A stretch of DNA of 64,000 nucleotides from Sulfuritalea sp. (GTDB taxonomy: Bacteria > Pseudomonadota > Gammaproteobacteria > Burkholderiales > Rhodocyclaceae), in assembly GCA_023700805.1 (NCBI GenBank), contig JAMPYF010000022.1:1-64000 (forward strand). Direction: 5' to 3'. A program made the position numbers and the translations under genes. Positions 52,109-62,315 of the stretch are shown here, in pieces. The notes beneath the pieces are model-generated. The model made no database searches. It had not been told where the DNA came from and saw only the letters and a list, made by a program, of their open reading frames with translations. Positions within the stretch are counted from its first letter, which is position 1. Each line of letters opens with the position of its first letter.

Positions 52109-52561
52109 TCAGGGAAGCACGCACTCGAGATTGATGCGCTTCGACGGCACGAACTTGTTGGCCGAGAAGAATTTTTCGAGGGCGAAATCGTCCCAGTTCA
52201 CCAGCGTATAGACCTTCTTCACCCCGGCCGCCTTCATGTTCATCATGAAGGTGTCGAGCATCTCGGCGGCGACGCCGTGCTTGCGGAAATCCGGATGCAC
52301 GCCCAGGGTATCGATGGTCGCGGTCGCATCGGCAATGCCGAATTCGCCGAAAAAGACATAGCCCATGACGAAGCCGACCACCTTGCCGTCGATTTCGCAG
52401 ACGATCGAGGTGTTGACGTTGGCGTTCTTGTTCAGGATGCCGGCAATCTTGCGCTCGTAGTATTCCTGGCGCGGTTCCTTCGAAGCGAATGCGTCGATGG
52501 CGACGATGGCATCCAGATCCCCTTGGCGCAACACCCGCATGATTCGTTTCTGATCAGCCAT
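52109..52561 (-). CDS. GNAT N-acetyltransferase-like protein
   Basis: 150 residues, GNAT fold: beta4 VVGFVMGYVFFGEFG, acetyl-CoA loop GVHPDFRKHGVAAEML and the C-terminal KFFSANKF. Substrate unknown. Inside the reductase operon, so it may modify a pathway enzyme; protein-lysine acetylation of acyl-CoA ligases by GNATs is known in other bacteria, which makes benzoate-CoA ligase a candidate. Confidence 0.8.
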   Translation of the reverse strand: MADQKRIMRVLRQGDLDAIVAIDAFASKEPRQEYYERKIAGILNKNANVNTSIVCEIDGKVVGFVMGYVFFGEFGIADATATIDTLGVHPDFRKHGVAAEMLDTFMMNMKAAGVKKVYTLVNWDDFALEKFFSANKFVPSKRINLECVLP

Positions 52562-52605
52562 TTGTTTCCTCCTTATGTAGTCGGCGGCGCCTCGGGCGCC
52601 AATTC

Positions 52606-52902
52606 TTAAAACAATTCGTCTTCGCCTGCCGGTTCGCTGCGCTTGCGCACATAGACCGTGCCATACATGAAGCCCATGCCCTGACCCGCATCGAAGCAGG
52701 TGTTGCAGCCGCTTTCGCCCTCGGTCTTGAACTCCTCGACATGGACCTCGAAGCCCATCGCCTTGTAGTTCTGCACGATCTCGGACAAGCGCGGCTCGCC
52801 GATGACGGTCTGGCGCACCCAGCCGTCCCTGAGCAAGGCATCCTCGGGGTTGACCGCCTTGGTCTGCGCGATGGGAATCACACGCCGTGTTGGTTCAGCC
52901 AT
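52606..52902 (-). CDS. Small conserved protein of the benzoyl-CoA reductase operon
   Basis: 98 residues from the ATG at 52902. A CNTC motif near residue 65 (GCNTCFDAG) could bind metal or be redox-active; the ending EDELF is acidic. Lies 14 bp after the ferredoxin gene, so it may assist the reductase or ferredoxin. In Azoarcus the same slot holds bzdS, of unknown role. Equivalence is inferred from position only. Confidence 0.65.
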   Translation of the reverse strand: MAEPTRRVIPIAQTKAVNPEDALLRDGWVRQTVIGEPRLSEIVQNYKAMGFEVHVEEFKTEGESGCNTCFDAGQGMGFMYGTVYVRKRSEPAGEDELF

Positions 52903-52916
52903 GGGAATCACCTCGC

Positions 52917-53201
52917 TCACCACGAATGCTTGATCGCACCCGGCGTGCAGGCCGTGATGCAGGGCAGGCTGGTGTAGCCGCCCGAGGGCTTGCAATCGGC
53001 GCAGTCATAGGCCAGGGTGCGGCAGTTGGGCTTCTTGATCCAGGCCACCTCGTCGTCGTAGTCGTCGGTGATGATTTCGAACATCTGCTTCGGACAGGCC
53101 GTCAGGCAGGCGCGCGCGGCGGTACAGCCGATGCACTTGTCGGTGTCGATGCTGATGTAGTACTCACCGGAGCCATCCTTGTAACCGTAATTGGCGATCA
53201 T
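52917..53201 (-). CDS. bzdM: 2[4Fe-4S] ferredoxin, electron donor to benzoyl-CoA reductase
   Basis: 94 residues. The first cluster motif starts CIGCTAARACLTACP and the second CADCKPSGG then CITACTPGA. Both have insertions compared with clostridial ferredoxins, as in the low-potential ferredoxins next to benzoyl-CoA reductases. It passes single electrons to the BzdP/Q ATPase module. 64 bp after the ATPase subunit gene. Confidence 0.88.
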   Translation of the reverse strand: MIANYGYKDGSGEYYISIDTDKCIGCTAARACLTACPKQMFEIITDDYDDEVAWIKKPNCRTLAYDCADCKPSGGYTSLPCITACTPGAIKHSW

Positions 53202-53265
53202 GTCTCTTCCTCCAGGTCAGGTCCCGCCCGCAGCCGGCACGGTGCCGGCTGCCGCAGGCAGGCTC

Positions 53266-54168
53266 TCAGGCGGCAGCCTTCTTCGCCATCAGCGTGTAGC
53301 CGAACAGCGCGGCGCCGAGGGCGCCGGCGATCTGGCTGTCGATCTTGGTGTCCATCGCCTTGATGCCGAGCAGCTTCTCGATGCGTTTGACGACGCCGGG
53401 ATTCTTGGCGATGCCGCCGGTGATGAAGAAGCCTTCCTCGACGCCAATGCGCTCCAGCAGCGACACTACGCGCTCGGCCATCGCCTGGCAATACGCCGCG
53501 ATCACCTTGTTCTTGGTGTAGCCGGCCTTGAGCAGGCCCAGCGCCTCGGACTTGGCGAACACCACGCAGACCGATGATACGGCGGCCGGTTCGACATCGA
53601 CGTCGAAGGAACGCGGACCGAGTTCGGCGATCGGGATCTGCATCAGGTCGGAGATGACTTCCATGCCGCGCCCGGTGCCGGCAGCGCACTTGTCGTTCAT
53701 CAGGAAGTTGGTGACCTTGCCTTTCTCGTCGCAGTGGATGGCCTTGCAGTCCTGGCCGCCCATGTCGAGAATGGTGCGCACGCCGTTGCCGCCCATGTAG
53801 TTGGCACCGCGGGCATGGCAGGCGATCTCGGTGATCGCCTTGTGGGCGAAGGGGACATTGACCCGGCCGTAGCCGGTGCCGACCACGTAGTGGATGTCTT
53901 CCAGCTTCATGCCGCACTTGTCCATCACGCCTTGCAGCGCGTTGGTGGCGGAATCCGGCGAGTTGTTGCCGGTGCGCATGCTGTTGAAGCCGTAGAGTTC
54001 GCCGTCGACCACCAGCACCGCCTGCGACGACACCGAGCCGACGTCGATACCACAGGTGATGATCTTGGCCGTCTTCCAGTCCTTGGTCTCATCGACCCAG
54101 GTATTTTCCTGCCAGCGCCAGAATTCCTTCTTCTCGGGGGCGGTCGGGGCTATCACTTCTGCATTCAT
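53266..54168 (-). CDS. bzdQ: Benzoyl-CoA reductase, ATPase subunit (BzdQ/BcrD-like)
   Basis: 300 residues, BadF/BcrA-type ATPase of the actin/HSP70 fold: phosphate loops CGIDVGSVSSQ and ILDMGGQD, cluster-bridging Cys in NDKCAAGTGRG and SVCVVFAKSE, and ITGGIAKNPG. With its partner it hydrolyses ATP to drive electrons into the catalytic subunits. Starts after a ~35-residue Trp-rich N-terminal tail (FWRWQENTW). Confidence 0.9.
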   Translation of the reverse strand: MNAEVIAPTAPEKKEFWRWQENTWVDETKDWKTAKIITCGIDVGSVSSQAVLVVDGELYGFNSMRTGNNSPDSATNALQGVMDKCGMKLEDIHYVVGTGYGRVNVPFAHKAITEIACHARGANYMGGNGVRTILDMGGQDCKAIHCDEKGKVTNFLMNDKCAAGTGRGMEVISDLMQIPIAELGPRSFDVDVEPAAVSSVCVVFAKSEALGLLKAGYTKNKVIAAYCQAMAERVVSLLERIGVEEGFFITGGIAKNPGVVKRIEKLLGIKAMDTKIDSQIAGALGAALFGYTLMAKKAAA

Positions 54169-54187
54169 CTTTTCGCTCCTTTAAGTT

Positions 54188-54997
54188 TCAGTGCTGACGA
54201 TCGGCAGCAATCAGGGCGCAACCCAGCGCACTGATGTACTCCGGCATGTCGGGCAGGGAAATCGCATCGACGCCCATCGCCACCTTCAGCGACTGGACGA
54301 AACCGGCGTTATGCACCATGCCGCCGATCAGTACCACTTCACCTTCGATGCCGACGCGACGCACCATGGCGCAGACGCGGCTGGCGACGGCATCGAGCAC
54401 GGCCTTGGCGATGTCGTTCTTCGGCGTCGAGGAATGGATCAGCGACACCACTTCGGACTCGGCGAACACCGTGCATTGGGCGTTCATCGGAATCGACTTG
54501 TCGGACTTGAGGCTGGCCTCGCCGAACTCCTTGAGCGTCATCTGCAGGGCACGGCTCATGGCTTCGGCGAAAGAACCGGCGCCGGCCGCGCATTTCTCGT
54601 TGCCGGCAAAGTCGATCGCGCGACCTTCGCCGTCTGTCTTCATGCCGCGGCCTTCCTCGGCGCCGACATCGACCACGGTACGCGCCTGCGGATACATGAA
54701 TACCGCACCCTTGGCACCGGCGGTCATTTCCGTGATGCCTTCGGTGGCGAAACCCACCTGCTTGCGCCCGGCGCCGGTGGCGAACACCACCTTGACGTCG
54801 TCGCGCTTGAGCCCGGCAGCAGCCAGGGCCTCGTCGTAGGCCTTGTCGGCCGCCACGTCCTGGTCCAGGTCGCCCGGCATCATGATGTGCGCCTTCTTCA
54901 CGCCGTACTTGAGTTGCGGCGCACCGTCCACCTTGAGTTCCTCCAGCAGCACCACCTTGATGCTGCGCGAGCCCATATCGATTCCAGCGGTAATCAT
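54188..54997 (-). CDS. bzdP: Benzoyl-CoA reductase, ATPase subunit (BzdP/BcrA-like)
   Basis: 269 residues, the second BadF-type ATPase: GIDMGSRSIK, VVDVGAEEGR, bridging Cys in NEKCAAGAGSF and QCTVFAESE, and LIGGMVHNAG. Both ATPase subunits are short (269 and 300 residues), which fits the Azoarcus bzd subtype better than the Thauera bcr subtype. Which is alpha and which delta is assigned by order only. Confidence 0.88.
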   Translation of the reverse strand: MITAGIDMGSRSIKVVLLEELKVDGAPQLKYGVKKAHIMMPGDLDQDVAADKAYDEALAAAGLKRDDVKVVFATGAGRKQVGFATEGITEMTAGAKGAVFMYPQARTVVDVGAEEGRGMKTDGEGRAIDFAGNEKCAAGAGSFAEAMSRALQMTLKEFGEASLKSDKSIPMNAQCTVFAESEVVSLIHSSTPKNDIAKAVLDAVASRVCAMVRRVGIEGEVVLIGGMVHNAGFVQSLKVAMGVDAISLPDMPEYISALGCALIAADRQH

Positions 54998-55027
54998 CGT
55001 AATTCCTCCTTTTTGCTCTCGATTAGA

Positions 55028-56338
55028 TCAGGCAGCCTGGCGACGCAGGCCGAGCTGTTCCATGAAGGCGTCGACCCGTGCCTGCGTGCGCACTTCGTCG
55101 AACTCGCGCTCGTCGCCCATGTTGCCTTCGAAGGTCATGATCGGCACGCCGGCCTTGGCGATGCCGCCGCGGTTTTCCATGATGCCGAGGCTGAGGCCTT
55201 CGCAGCCGCGGTTCAGGTGCAGCATGACGCCGTCGACCTGCCATTCCTTGACGATGCGCAGCATCATTTCGGTCTTCAGGCGCGGATCGAAGAAGTGCTG
55301 CCACTGCGGCTTGGAAAGATTCCAGTCGGCGTAGAGGCGCAGGATCTGGTCGCGGGTGTTCATCTCGATGCCCTTCTCCCAGGGCAGGGACCTGCCGCCC
55401 CAGCTGCCGTCCGGCTTGTCTTCCCAGATGCCTTCGAGGGCGAAGGTGTAGAGCGAACCGATGGACACCGCACCGTAGGTTTCGAGGTAGCGGAAGATCT
55501 TGAGGAAGGACCAGGGCGGCTGCGTGTCCGACATCATGCGGCACTTCTCGTTCGGCACGGCGGCGATGCCGCGCGCGACGCGATCCTTGACCTCGTCGTA
55601 GAGCTCGTCGTAGAAGTCGGCACACCACTGCGAGGACTTCGACAGCGTCGCCAATACGTACAGCGAGTACATGGTCTTCTCGTCGAGCGGCGCCGGCTTG
55701 ACCTTGTTCAGGGCGCAAATGTCGGCCCAGCGGCTGGTCGAGCGCATTTCGTTCTTCACCGCCTTGAGCAACTTCTCGTCGTCGAAGGTGCGGCCCGTGG
55801 CCTTCTCCATGAACTCGATGCTGTCGTGCAGCTGGTTGGTGACGTAGTCGAGGCGCGCCGCATTCATGTCCTTGTAGGGACCGACGCCGACATCGACGTA
55901 GAACTGCGGCACTTTCTCTTCCTTGGCGACGTGCTGGTACCACTTGGAGTGGGAGCAGCAGATCTGCGTCTGGAAAATGAAGTCGGGCTTGGGGAACTTG
56001 CCGCCGTAAAGATACTTGTCGAGGTGCATGCCGCCCCAGTAGATGCGCATGTAGGAGCACAGGTCGCGGGCAAAGCCCACCGACTCCGCGGCATCCATGC
56101 ATTCCTTGGCGAACTTCTTGTCGTGCGCGACGGCCGCCGCGTAGGGCTCGCCGGTCAGCGAATAGACGTCGTCGCCGAGGCCGGCCGGCAGGGCATCCAG
56201 CGCCCAGGCCGAACCCGACCAGCGCAGGCCGCCGTTGTCCTTGGCGCGCGCGTAGTTCTGGTAGTACTGCTCGCGCAGTTGTTTGGCCTTGCCCCACAGC
56301 TTGAGGGATTCGGTCGGATACTTGTTCGGTGCGTTCAT
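55028..56338 (-). CDS. bzdO: Benzoyl-CoA reductase, BcrB/BzdO-like catalytic subunit
   Basis: 436 residues, HgdB/BcrB-BcrC family. Conserved [15 protein letters not shown] and a late NRGCEGLS around the cluster-binding Cys. With BzdN it binds benzoyl-CoA and carries out the two-electron ring reduction. Spaced 16 bp from bzdN and 30 bp from bzdP. Confidence 0.92.
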   Translation of the reverse strand: MNAPNKYPTESLKLWGKAKQLREQYYQNYARAKDNGGLRWSGSAWALDALPAGLGDDVYSLTGEPYAAAVAHDKKFAKECMDAAESVGFARDLCSYMRIYWGGMHLDKYLYGGKFPKPDFIFQTQICCSHSKWYQHVAKEEKVPQFYVDVGVGPYKDMNAARLDYVTNQLHDSIEFMEKATGRTFDDEKLLKAVKNEMRSTSRWADICALNKVKPAPLDEKTMYSLYVLATLSKSSQWCADFYDELYDEVKDRVARGIAAVPNEKCRMMSDTQPPWSFLKIFRYLETYGAVSIGSLYTFALEGIWEDKPDGSWGGRSLPWEKGIEMNTRDQILRLYADWNLSKPQWQHFFDPRLKTEMMLRIVKEWQVDGVMLHLNRGCEGLSLGIMENRGGIAKAGVPIMTFEGNMGDEREFDEVRTQARVDAFMEQLGLRRQAA

Positions 56339-56354
56339 CTGCTTCCCCCTTGGT

Positions 56355-57494
56355 CTAGAACAGCTCTTCGTCGCTCATCGTCTCGAGGAATGCCTCGATA
56401 CGAATGCGGAAGGGGCCGATCGGATTGGTGATGTCGAATTCCAGGAACAGCGTCGGGATACCGTTGCTCTCAAGGTGCGCCTTGAGGTCGGGATAGTCGC
56501 CCTCATGCGGATCGCAGAACTTCTGCTGCAGGAAGATCGCGGCGCGCGCGTTGAACTCCTTGGCCAGGCCCAGCACATGGTCAAAGCGCGTGTGGGCCGG
56601 GTAATCCTTGGTCGGGCAGGCCGGACGGTCGCAGTAGCGATCGGCGATCGCCTTGATCACGTCGTCCTCGGGCTTCGATTCGTTCCAGAAGTAGCGGGTG
56701 CCGGAACACTGGTCGTCGATGACGATGGTCGATCCGACCGACTCGACCATGTTCATGAACGCGAGGTCGTCATTTTCCGAACCGATGGTCATGAAGCGCA
56801 CGCCTTCCTTGCGATTCAACTGGCGCGTGGGCATCGCGGCAAGCACCTTCTTCAACATCTCGTTGTGCTCGCGCTTGTCCACAAACTGCGCGGTAATCGA
56901 GGCGTAGAGCGCTTCGCATCCCGTGATCTGCGGATTGGCGACCTTGCGGTACTCGAACAACTCGCGCAACAGGCGGCGGTTCTCATCGACCACGGCCAGC
57001 GCCTCCCTGAGCATGTCGTCGGTCAACTCCTTGCCGGTCAGGGCCTGGAGGAAGGTGCGGAAGGACTGGAGTTCGTTGTAGTGCGCCTTGCGGGCATGCG
57101 CCGACTGAACTTCGTTGGGCATCGCCACGTAGTAGTCCCATTCCACGGTCGGCACGTTGCTGCGCCAGGAACTGAAGGTCTGCCGATACTGGATGCAGGA
57201 CTGCGTCAGCGTAACGCCCTGGCAGTAATCGTAGCGACCGAGCAGGCCCTGGGCCAGCGAATCGCGGCAGAAGGGACAGAACATGCCGAAGATGTGCGGC
57301 TCGGTCACGTTCTGCGGTTCGTGGGCGCCGAGCACGCGCACCGGCAGCATGCCGCAAGCGATCAGCAACTCCTCCGCGGTATAGGTACACATCGTAGCCA
57401 CAACCTGCCCGCCGGTGCGCTGCTTCCAGTCGCGTGCATAGTCGTGGCGATTCTCATACCAGCTCTTGAACTGGTCGAACAAACCATCAGCCAT
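56355..57494 (-). CDS. bzdN: Benzoyl-CoA reductase, BcrC/BzdN-like catalytic subunit
   Basis: 379 residues, same family. Conserved segments [33 protein letters not shown] and a late [13 protein letters not shown]. First gene of the reductase operon, transcribed away from the regulator. The order here (N, O, P, Q, ferredoxin, small genes, V, dch, had, oah, SDR, ligase) follows the Azoarcus bzd operon closely. Confidence 0.92.
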   Translation of the reverse strand: MADGLFDQFKSWYENRHDYARDWKQRTGGQVVATMCTYTAEELLIACGMLPVRVLGAHEPQNVTEPHIFGMFCPFCRDSLAQGLLGRYDYCQGVTLTQSCIQYRQTFSSWRSNVPTVEWDYYVAMPNEVQSAHARKAHYNELQSFRTFLQALTGKELTDDMLREALAVVDENRRLLRELFEYRKVANPQITGCEALYASITAQFVDKREHNEMLKKVLAAMPTRQLNRKEGVRFMTIGSENDDLAFMNMVESVGSTIVIDDQCSGTRYFWNESKPEDDVIKAIADRYCDRPACPTKDYPAHTRFDHVLGLAKEFNARAAIFLQQKFCDPHEGDYPDLKAHLESNGIPTLFLEFDITNPIGPFRIRIEAFLETMSDEELF

Positions 57495-57895
57495 TGGTGC
57501 CTCCTTTTTGGCTATCCATCACAAGTCGTGTTCCGGACGCGCCGTTCTATTAGTGGATTTGGAACTATTGTTCCATCACTGAACCATACTGCACATTCTG
57601 GAGCGGAGTATGAAATAAAAAAACCCTCTAGTCAATAGCCCCATGCAATATTTTTCCTACTCCTGAGGACACTGTCAATGTCCTTATTTTTCAAAATATT
57701 GAATGCGTTTACTAGCTGCTTTTAGATTAGGTTTAAAAAATTATTTTTACATTTCCCTAGAGTATGTACTATAGTGCACCTACTTGAACGTTGTTCTAGT
57801 TGCTGCCTCTGCGTTCAACGCCGATGAAGCAGGCGTTTGCTTCCAGCGGGATTCCGTTATGCGTTCTCCAGACCGAAATCACTGGGCTGACTAAG
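57495..57895. promoter_or_regulatory. AT-rich divergent control region between bzd and the regulator/box genes
   Basis: 401 bp, much richer in A and T than its surroundings. Inverted repeats are GGAACTATTGTTCC (57560-57573), TTCAAAATATTGAA (57690-57703) and GGACA/TGTCC (57667-57683). TGCA words, the core of BzdR operators in Azoarcus, occur near 57590, 57644 and 57775, but not as the close direct repeats described there. No clear FNR box. It must hold the promoters of bzdN (minus) and of the regulator (plus). Confidence 0.55.
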
Positions 57896-58792
57896 ATGCA
57901 ATCGACCGACAAGACCGAAATACTTGGTGCCATGCGCTTCTTTGATGAGGCGGCGGACACAGAGTTCATTCAATCGCTGGGAATCCGCGTGCGCGAGTCG
58001 CGCGCGCGGCGCGGCATGTCGCGCAAGTCGCTGGCGCAGAGCTCCAACGTTTCGGAACGCTATCTGGCGCAGGTGGAGAGCGGCGAAACCAACCCCTCGA
58101 TCATGGTCCTGCGCCATGTCGCCCATGCTCTTGGTATATCCCTGGTCGAGCTGCTGGAGCCGCAGCAGAGCTCGCCGGAGTACAGGCTGATTTCGCGCTT
58201 CCTCGAACAACTCTCGCCCAACCGCCTCGAAGAGGCCTTGCTGCGCCTGATGCGCGATTTCGGCAACGAGGACGCCTCGCGCCGCAAGCGCATCGCCCTG
58301 GTAGGTCTGCGCGGCGCCGGCAAGTCGACGCTTGGCCGTGCGCTCGCCAGCGAACTTGACCTGCCCTTCGTCGAACTCAACAGCGCCATCGAAGCCGAGG
58401 CCGGCATGAGTCTCAATGAGGTGTTCATGCTCTACGGCCAGCCCGGGTTTCGCCGCCTGGAACGGCGCTGCCTGGAAAGTTTCATCGCCCAGCACGAAAG
58501 CGCCGTCATCACCGTCGGCGGCGGCATCGTTTCCGAAGCGGAAACCTTCAATCTGCTGCTGATGAACTGCTTCACCGTCTGGGTGAAAGCCACCCCGGAA
58601 GAACACATGTCGCGCGTTGTCGCCCAGGGCGATTTCCGTCCCATGGAAGGCAATACCGAGGCCATGGAAGACATGCGCCGCATCCTCGTCGCGCGCGAGC
58701 CGCTGTATTCCAAAGCCGATTTCACACTCGATACCACCGGTCGGAGGCCGGAAGACTGTCTCGTCCAGTTGCACCAAGCCATAACCACCTGA
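57896..58792 (+). CDS. boxR: BzdR/BoxR-family benzoyl-CoA-responsive regulator
   Basis: 298 residues from the ATG at 57896, about the family's length; upstream in-frame starts at 57800 and 57824 add unlikely sequence. N-terminal XRE helix-turn-helix (SRKSLAQSSNVSERYLAQVESG) and C-terminal shikimate-kinase-like domain with P-loop GLRGAGKSTLG, which in BzdR/BoxR binds benzoyl-CoA and releases repression. It is divergent from bzdN and 38 bp upstream of boxC, so one protein is placed to control both benzoyl-CoA pathways. Whether it is by descent BzdR or BoxR needs a tree. Confidence 0.88.
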   Translation: MQSTDKTEILGAMRFFDEAADTEFIQSLGIRVRESRARRGMSRKSLAQSSNVSERYLAQVESGETNPSIMVLRHVAHALGISLVELLEPQQSSPEYRLISRFLEQLSPNRLEEALLRLMRDFGNEDASRRKRIALVGLRGAGKSTLGRALASELDLPFVELNSAIEAEAGMSLNEVFMLYGQPGFRRLERRCLESFIAQHESAVITVGGGIVSEAETFNLLLMNCFTVWVKATPEEHMSRVVAQGDFRPMEGNTEAMEDMRRILVAREPLYSKADFTLDTTGRRPEDCLVQLHQAITT

Positions 58793-58830
58793 ACCAGCTG
58801 AAACAGCAACCTAAAATCAAGGAGAAGCGA

Positions 58831-60501
58831 ATGACTTATCCGGAAGCCCCCCCGCAGACCATCACCTACGACACCCATCCCGACCAATACAAGCATTGGC
58901 GCCTGTCCTGCAGCGGACAGATCGCCACGCTCCATCTCGATATCAACGAGGATGCAGGCATCAAGCCCGGCTACAAGCTGAAGCTGAATTCCTACGATCT
59001 CGGCGTCGATATCGAACTGTACGACGCCCTGCAACGCATCCGTTTCGAGCATCCCGAAGTCCGCACCGTGGTCGTCACCAGTGCCAAGGAGCGCATCTTC
59101 TGTTCCGGCGCCAATATCTTCATGCTGGGTCTGTCGACCCACGCCTGGAAAGTGAACTTCTGCAAATTCACCAACGAGACGCGCAACGGCATCGAGGATT
59201 CCAGCCGCCACTCCGGCCTCAAATTCCTCGCCGCCTGCAATGGCACCACCGCCGGCGGCGGCTACGAGCTGGCGCTGGCCTGCGACGAAATCATCCTCAT
59301 CGACGACCGCTCGTCCGCGGTCAGCCTGCCCGAGGTGCCGCTGCTCGGTGTCCTGCCCGGCACCGGCGGCCTGACCCGCGTCACCGACAAGCGCCGCGTC
59401 CGGCGCGACCACGCCGACATCTTCTGCACCCTGACCGAGGGCGTCCGCGCCCAGCGCGCCAAGGAATGGCGCCTGATCGACGATTACGCCAAGCCGCAGG
59501 CTTTCGCCGAGAAGGTGCAACAGCGCGCGATGGAACTCGCGGCACAGAGCGACCGCCCCGCCGCTGCCAAGGGCGTCTCCCTGCCCCCGCTCAAGCGCCG
59601 CATCGACGAAACCGGCTATCACTACGAGACCGTCGATGTCGTCATCGACCGCAAGTCGCGCCGCGCAACGCTTACGGTTGCGGCGCCGTCGGCGCGGCCG
59701 GCAGACGGCATCGAGGAGATCCTGGCCGCAGGCGCCGCCTGGTGGCCGCTGCTGATGGCGCGTGAACTCGACGACGCGATCCTGATGCTGCGCACCAACG
59801 ATCTCGAAATCGGCACCTGGGTGCTGAAGACCCGCGGCGAGGCGCAGCACGTGCTCGCCGCCGACGCCGCGCTGGCCCGTCATCGGCAGCACTGGTTCGT
59901 GCGCGAAGTCGTCGGCATGCTGCGGCGCACCCTGGCGCGCCTCGACGTCACCTCGCGCACGCTGATTGCCATCGCCGAGCGCGATGCCTGTTTCGCCGGC
60001 ACCCTGGCCGAACTGCTGCTGGCCGCCGACCGCAGCTACATGCTGGCCTTGCCCAACGACCCGCAGCAGGAAGCCAAGCTGACGCTGTCGGCAATGAATT
60101 TCGACAGCTACCCGATGGTCAACGGCCAGTACCGCATCGCTGCGCGCTTCTATGGCGAGGAAGGCCCGATCGCGGCCGCCAGGGCCGCGATCGGCAAGCC
60201 GCTGGGCGCCGCCGCTGCCGCCGAACTCGGCCTGGTCACCGCCACGCCGGACGATCTCGACTGGGAAGACGAGATCCGCATCGTGCTCGAAGAGCGCGCC
60301 AGCCTGTCGCCCGATGCGCTCACCGCGATGGAAGCCAACCTGCGCTTCGGCCCCGGCGAAACCATGGAGACCCGCGTCTTCGGCCGCCTCTCGGCCTGGC
60401 AGAACTGGATCTTCATTCGCCCCAACGCGGTCGGCGAAGCCGGCGCCTTGAAGGTCTTCGGCAGCGGCAACAAAGCCAAGTTCAACTGGGAACGTGTCTG
60501 A
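58831..60501 (+). CDS. boxC: Benzoyl-CoA-dihydrodiol lyase (2,3-epoxybenzoyl-CoA dihydrolase) BoxC
   Basis: 556 residues, crotonase superfamily with two related halves. FCSGANIFMLG and NGTTAGGGYELALACD lie in the first half, and a degenerate second half ends in KFNWERV. It opens the epoxidised ring hydrolytically, releasing formate and the C6 semialdehyde-CoA. Directly after the regulator (AAGGAG start). Confidence 0.93.
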   Translation: MTYPEAPPQTITYDTHPDQYKHWRLSCSGQIATLHLDINEDAGIKPGYKLKLNSYDLGVDIELYDALQRIRFEHPEVRTVVVTSAKERIFCSGANIFMLGLSTHAWKVNFCKFTNETRNGIEDSSRHSGLKFLAACNGTTAGGGYELALACDEIILIDDRSSAVSLPEVPLLGVLPGTGGLTRVTDKRRVRRDHADIFCTLTEGVRAQRAKEWRLIDDYAKPQAFAEKVQQRAMELAAQSDRPAAAKGVSLPPLKRRIDETGYHYETVDVVIDRKSRRATLTVAAPSARPADGIEEILAAGAAWWPLLMARELDDAILMLRTNDLEIGTWVLKTRGEAQHVLAADAALARHRQHWFVREVVGMLRRTLARLDVTSRTLIAIAERDACFAGTLAELLLAADRSYMLALPNDPQQEAKLTLSAMNFDSYPMVNGQYRIAARFYGEEGPIAAARAAIGKPLGAAAAAELGLVTATPDDLDWEDEIRIVLEERASLSPDALTAMEANLRFGPGETMETRVFGRLSAWQNWIFIRPNAVGEAGALKVFGSGNKAKFNWERV

Positions 60502-60788
60502 CGCAAACCAACGCCCATGGCTTCGACAATCACCCGCAAATCATGAAACGCTTGCACCCTCATCGTGCCATGGGCTGGCAAGTTCGGCCCGCCCCCCTTC
60601 CCGCTACGCGGCCCACGGCTGGCTTTGCACAGCCAGCCGGCTGCGGCGGCGCGACGCATGCGTCGCGAATTCCCGCCTCGCCCCCTCGCGGGGGGTAACT
60701 AAATGGCTCGCTTCGCTCAATATCTCCAGCGACCCAGACACTCGTTTCACGCTAACAACGACACCCCAACCCCAATCAGGAGAATGCC
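60502..60788. other. boxC-boxB intergenic region with several palindromes
   Basis: 287 bp inside an operon. It holds an 8-bp stem GGCTGGCT/AGCCAGCC (60617-60638), a perfect 18-bp palindrome CGCGACGCATGCGTCGCG (60650-60667) and CCCCC/GGGGG (60681-60695). No gene. It may be an intergenic repeat element and could uncouple boxBA from boxC expression. Confidence 0.55.
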
Positions 60789-62213
<1,425 letters not shown>

Positions 62214-62315
62214 TCGATTTGCGCTAATCTTTCGCGTGCGGGCCGCAGCGGCATGCGGTCCGCACGCGACGGTTCTCCGTCGAATGACGAGGCGGACTGA
62301 ACGAAGGGAATCCCT

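Noticed and set aside
48094..52134. 1,346-codon open frame on the plus strand
   Set aside because: It is antisense to dch, the bzdV-like gene and the PHP gene, all with clear motifs. Its protein is Ala/Arg/His/Gly-rich with no domain pattern, as expected of the opposite strand of high-GC genes.
54191..56431. 746-codon plus frame opposite bzdP and bzdO
   Set aside because: Antisense artefact over confidently assigned reductase subunits.
57690..57703. FNR-type box in the bzd/box control region
   Set aside because: The inverted repeat is TTCAA-N4-TTGAA; the FNR consensus TTGAT-N4-ATCAA is not met.
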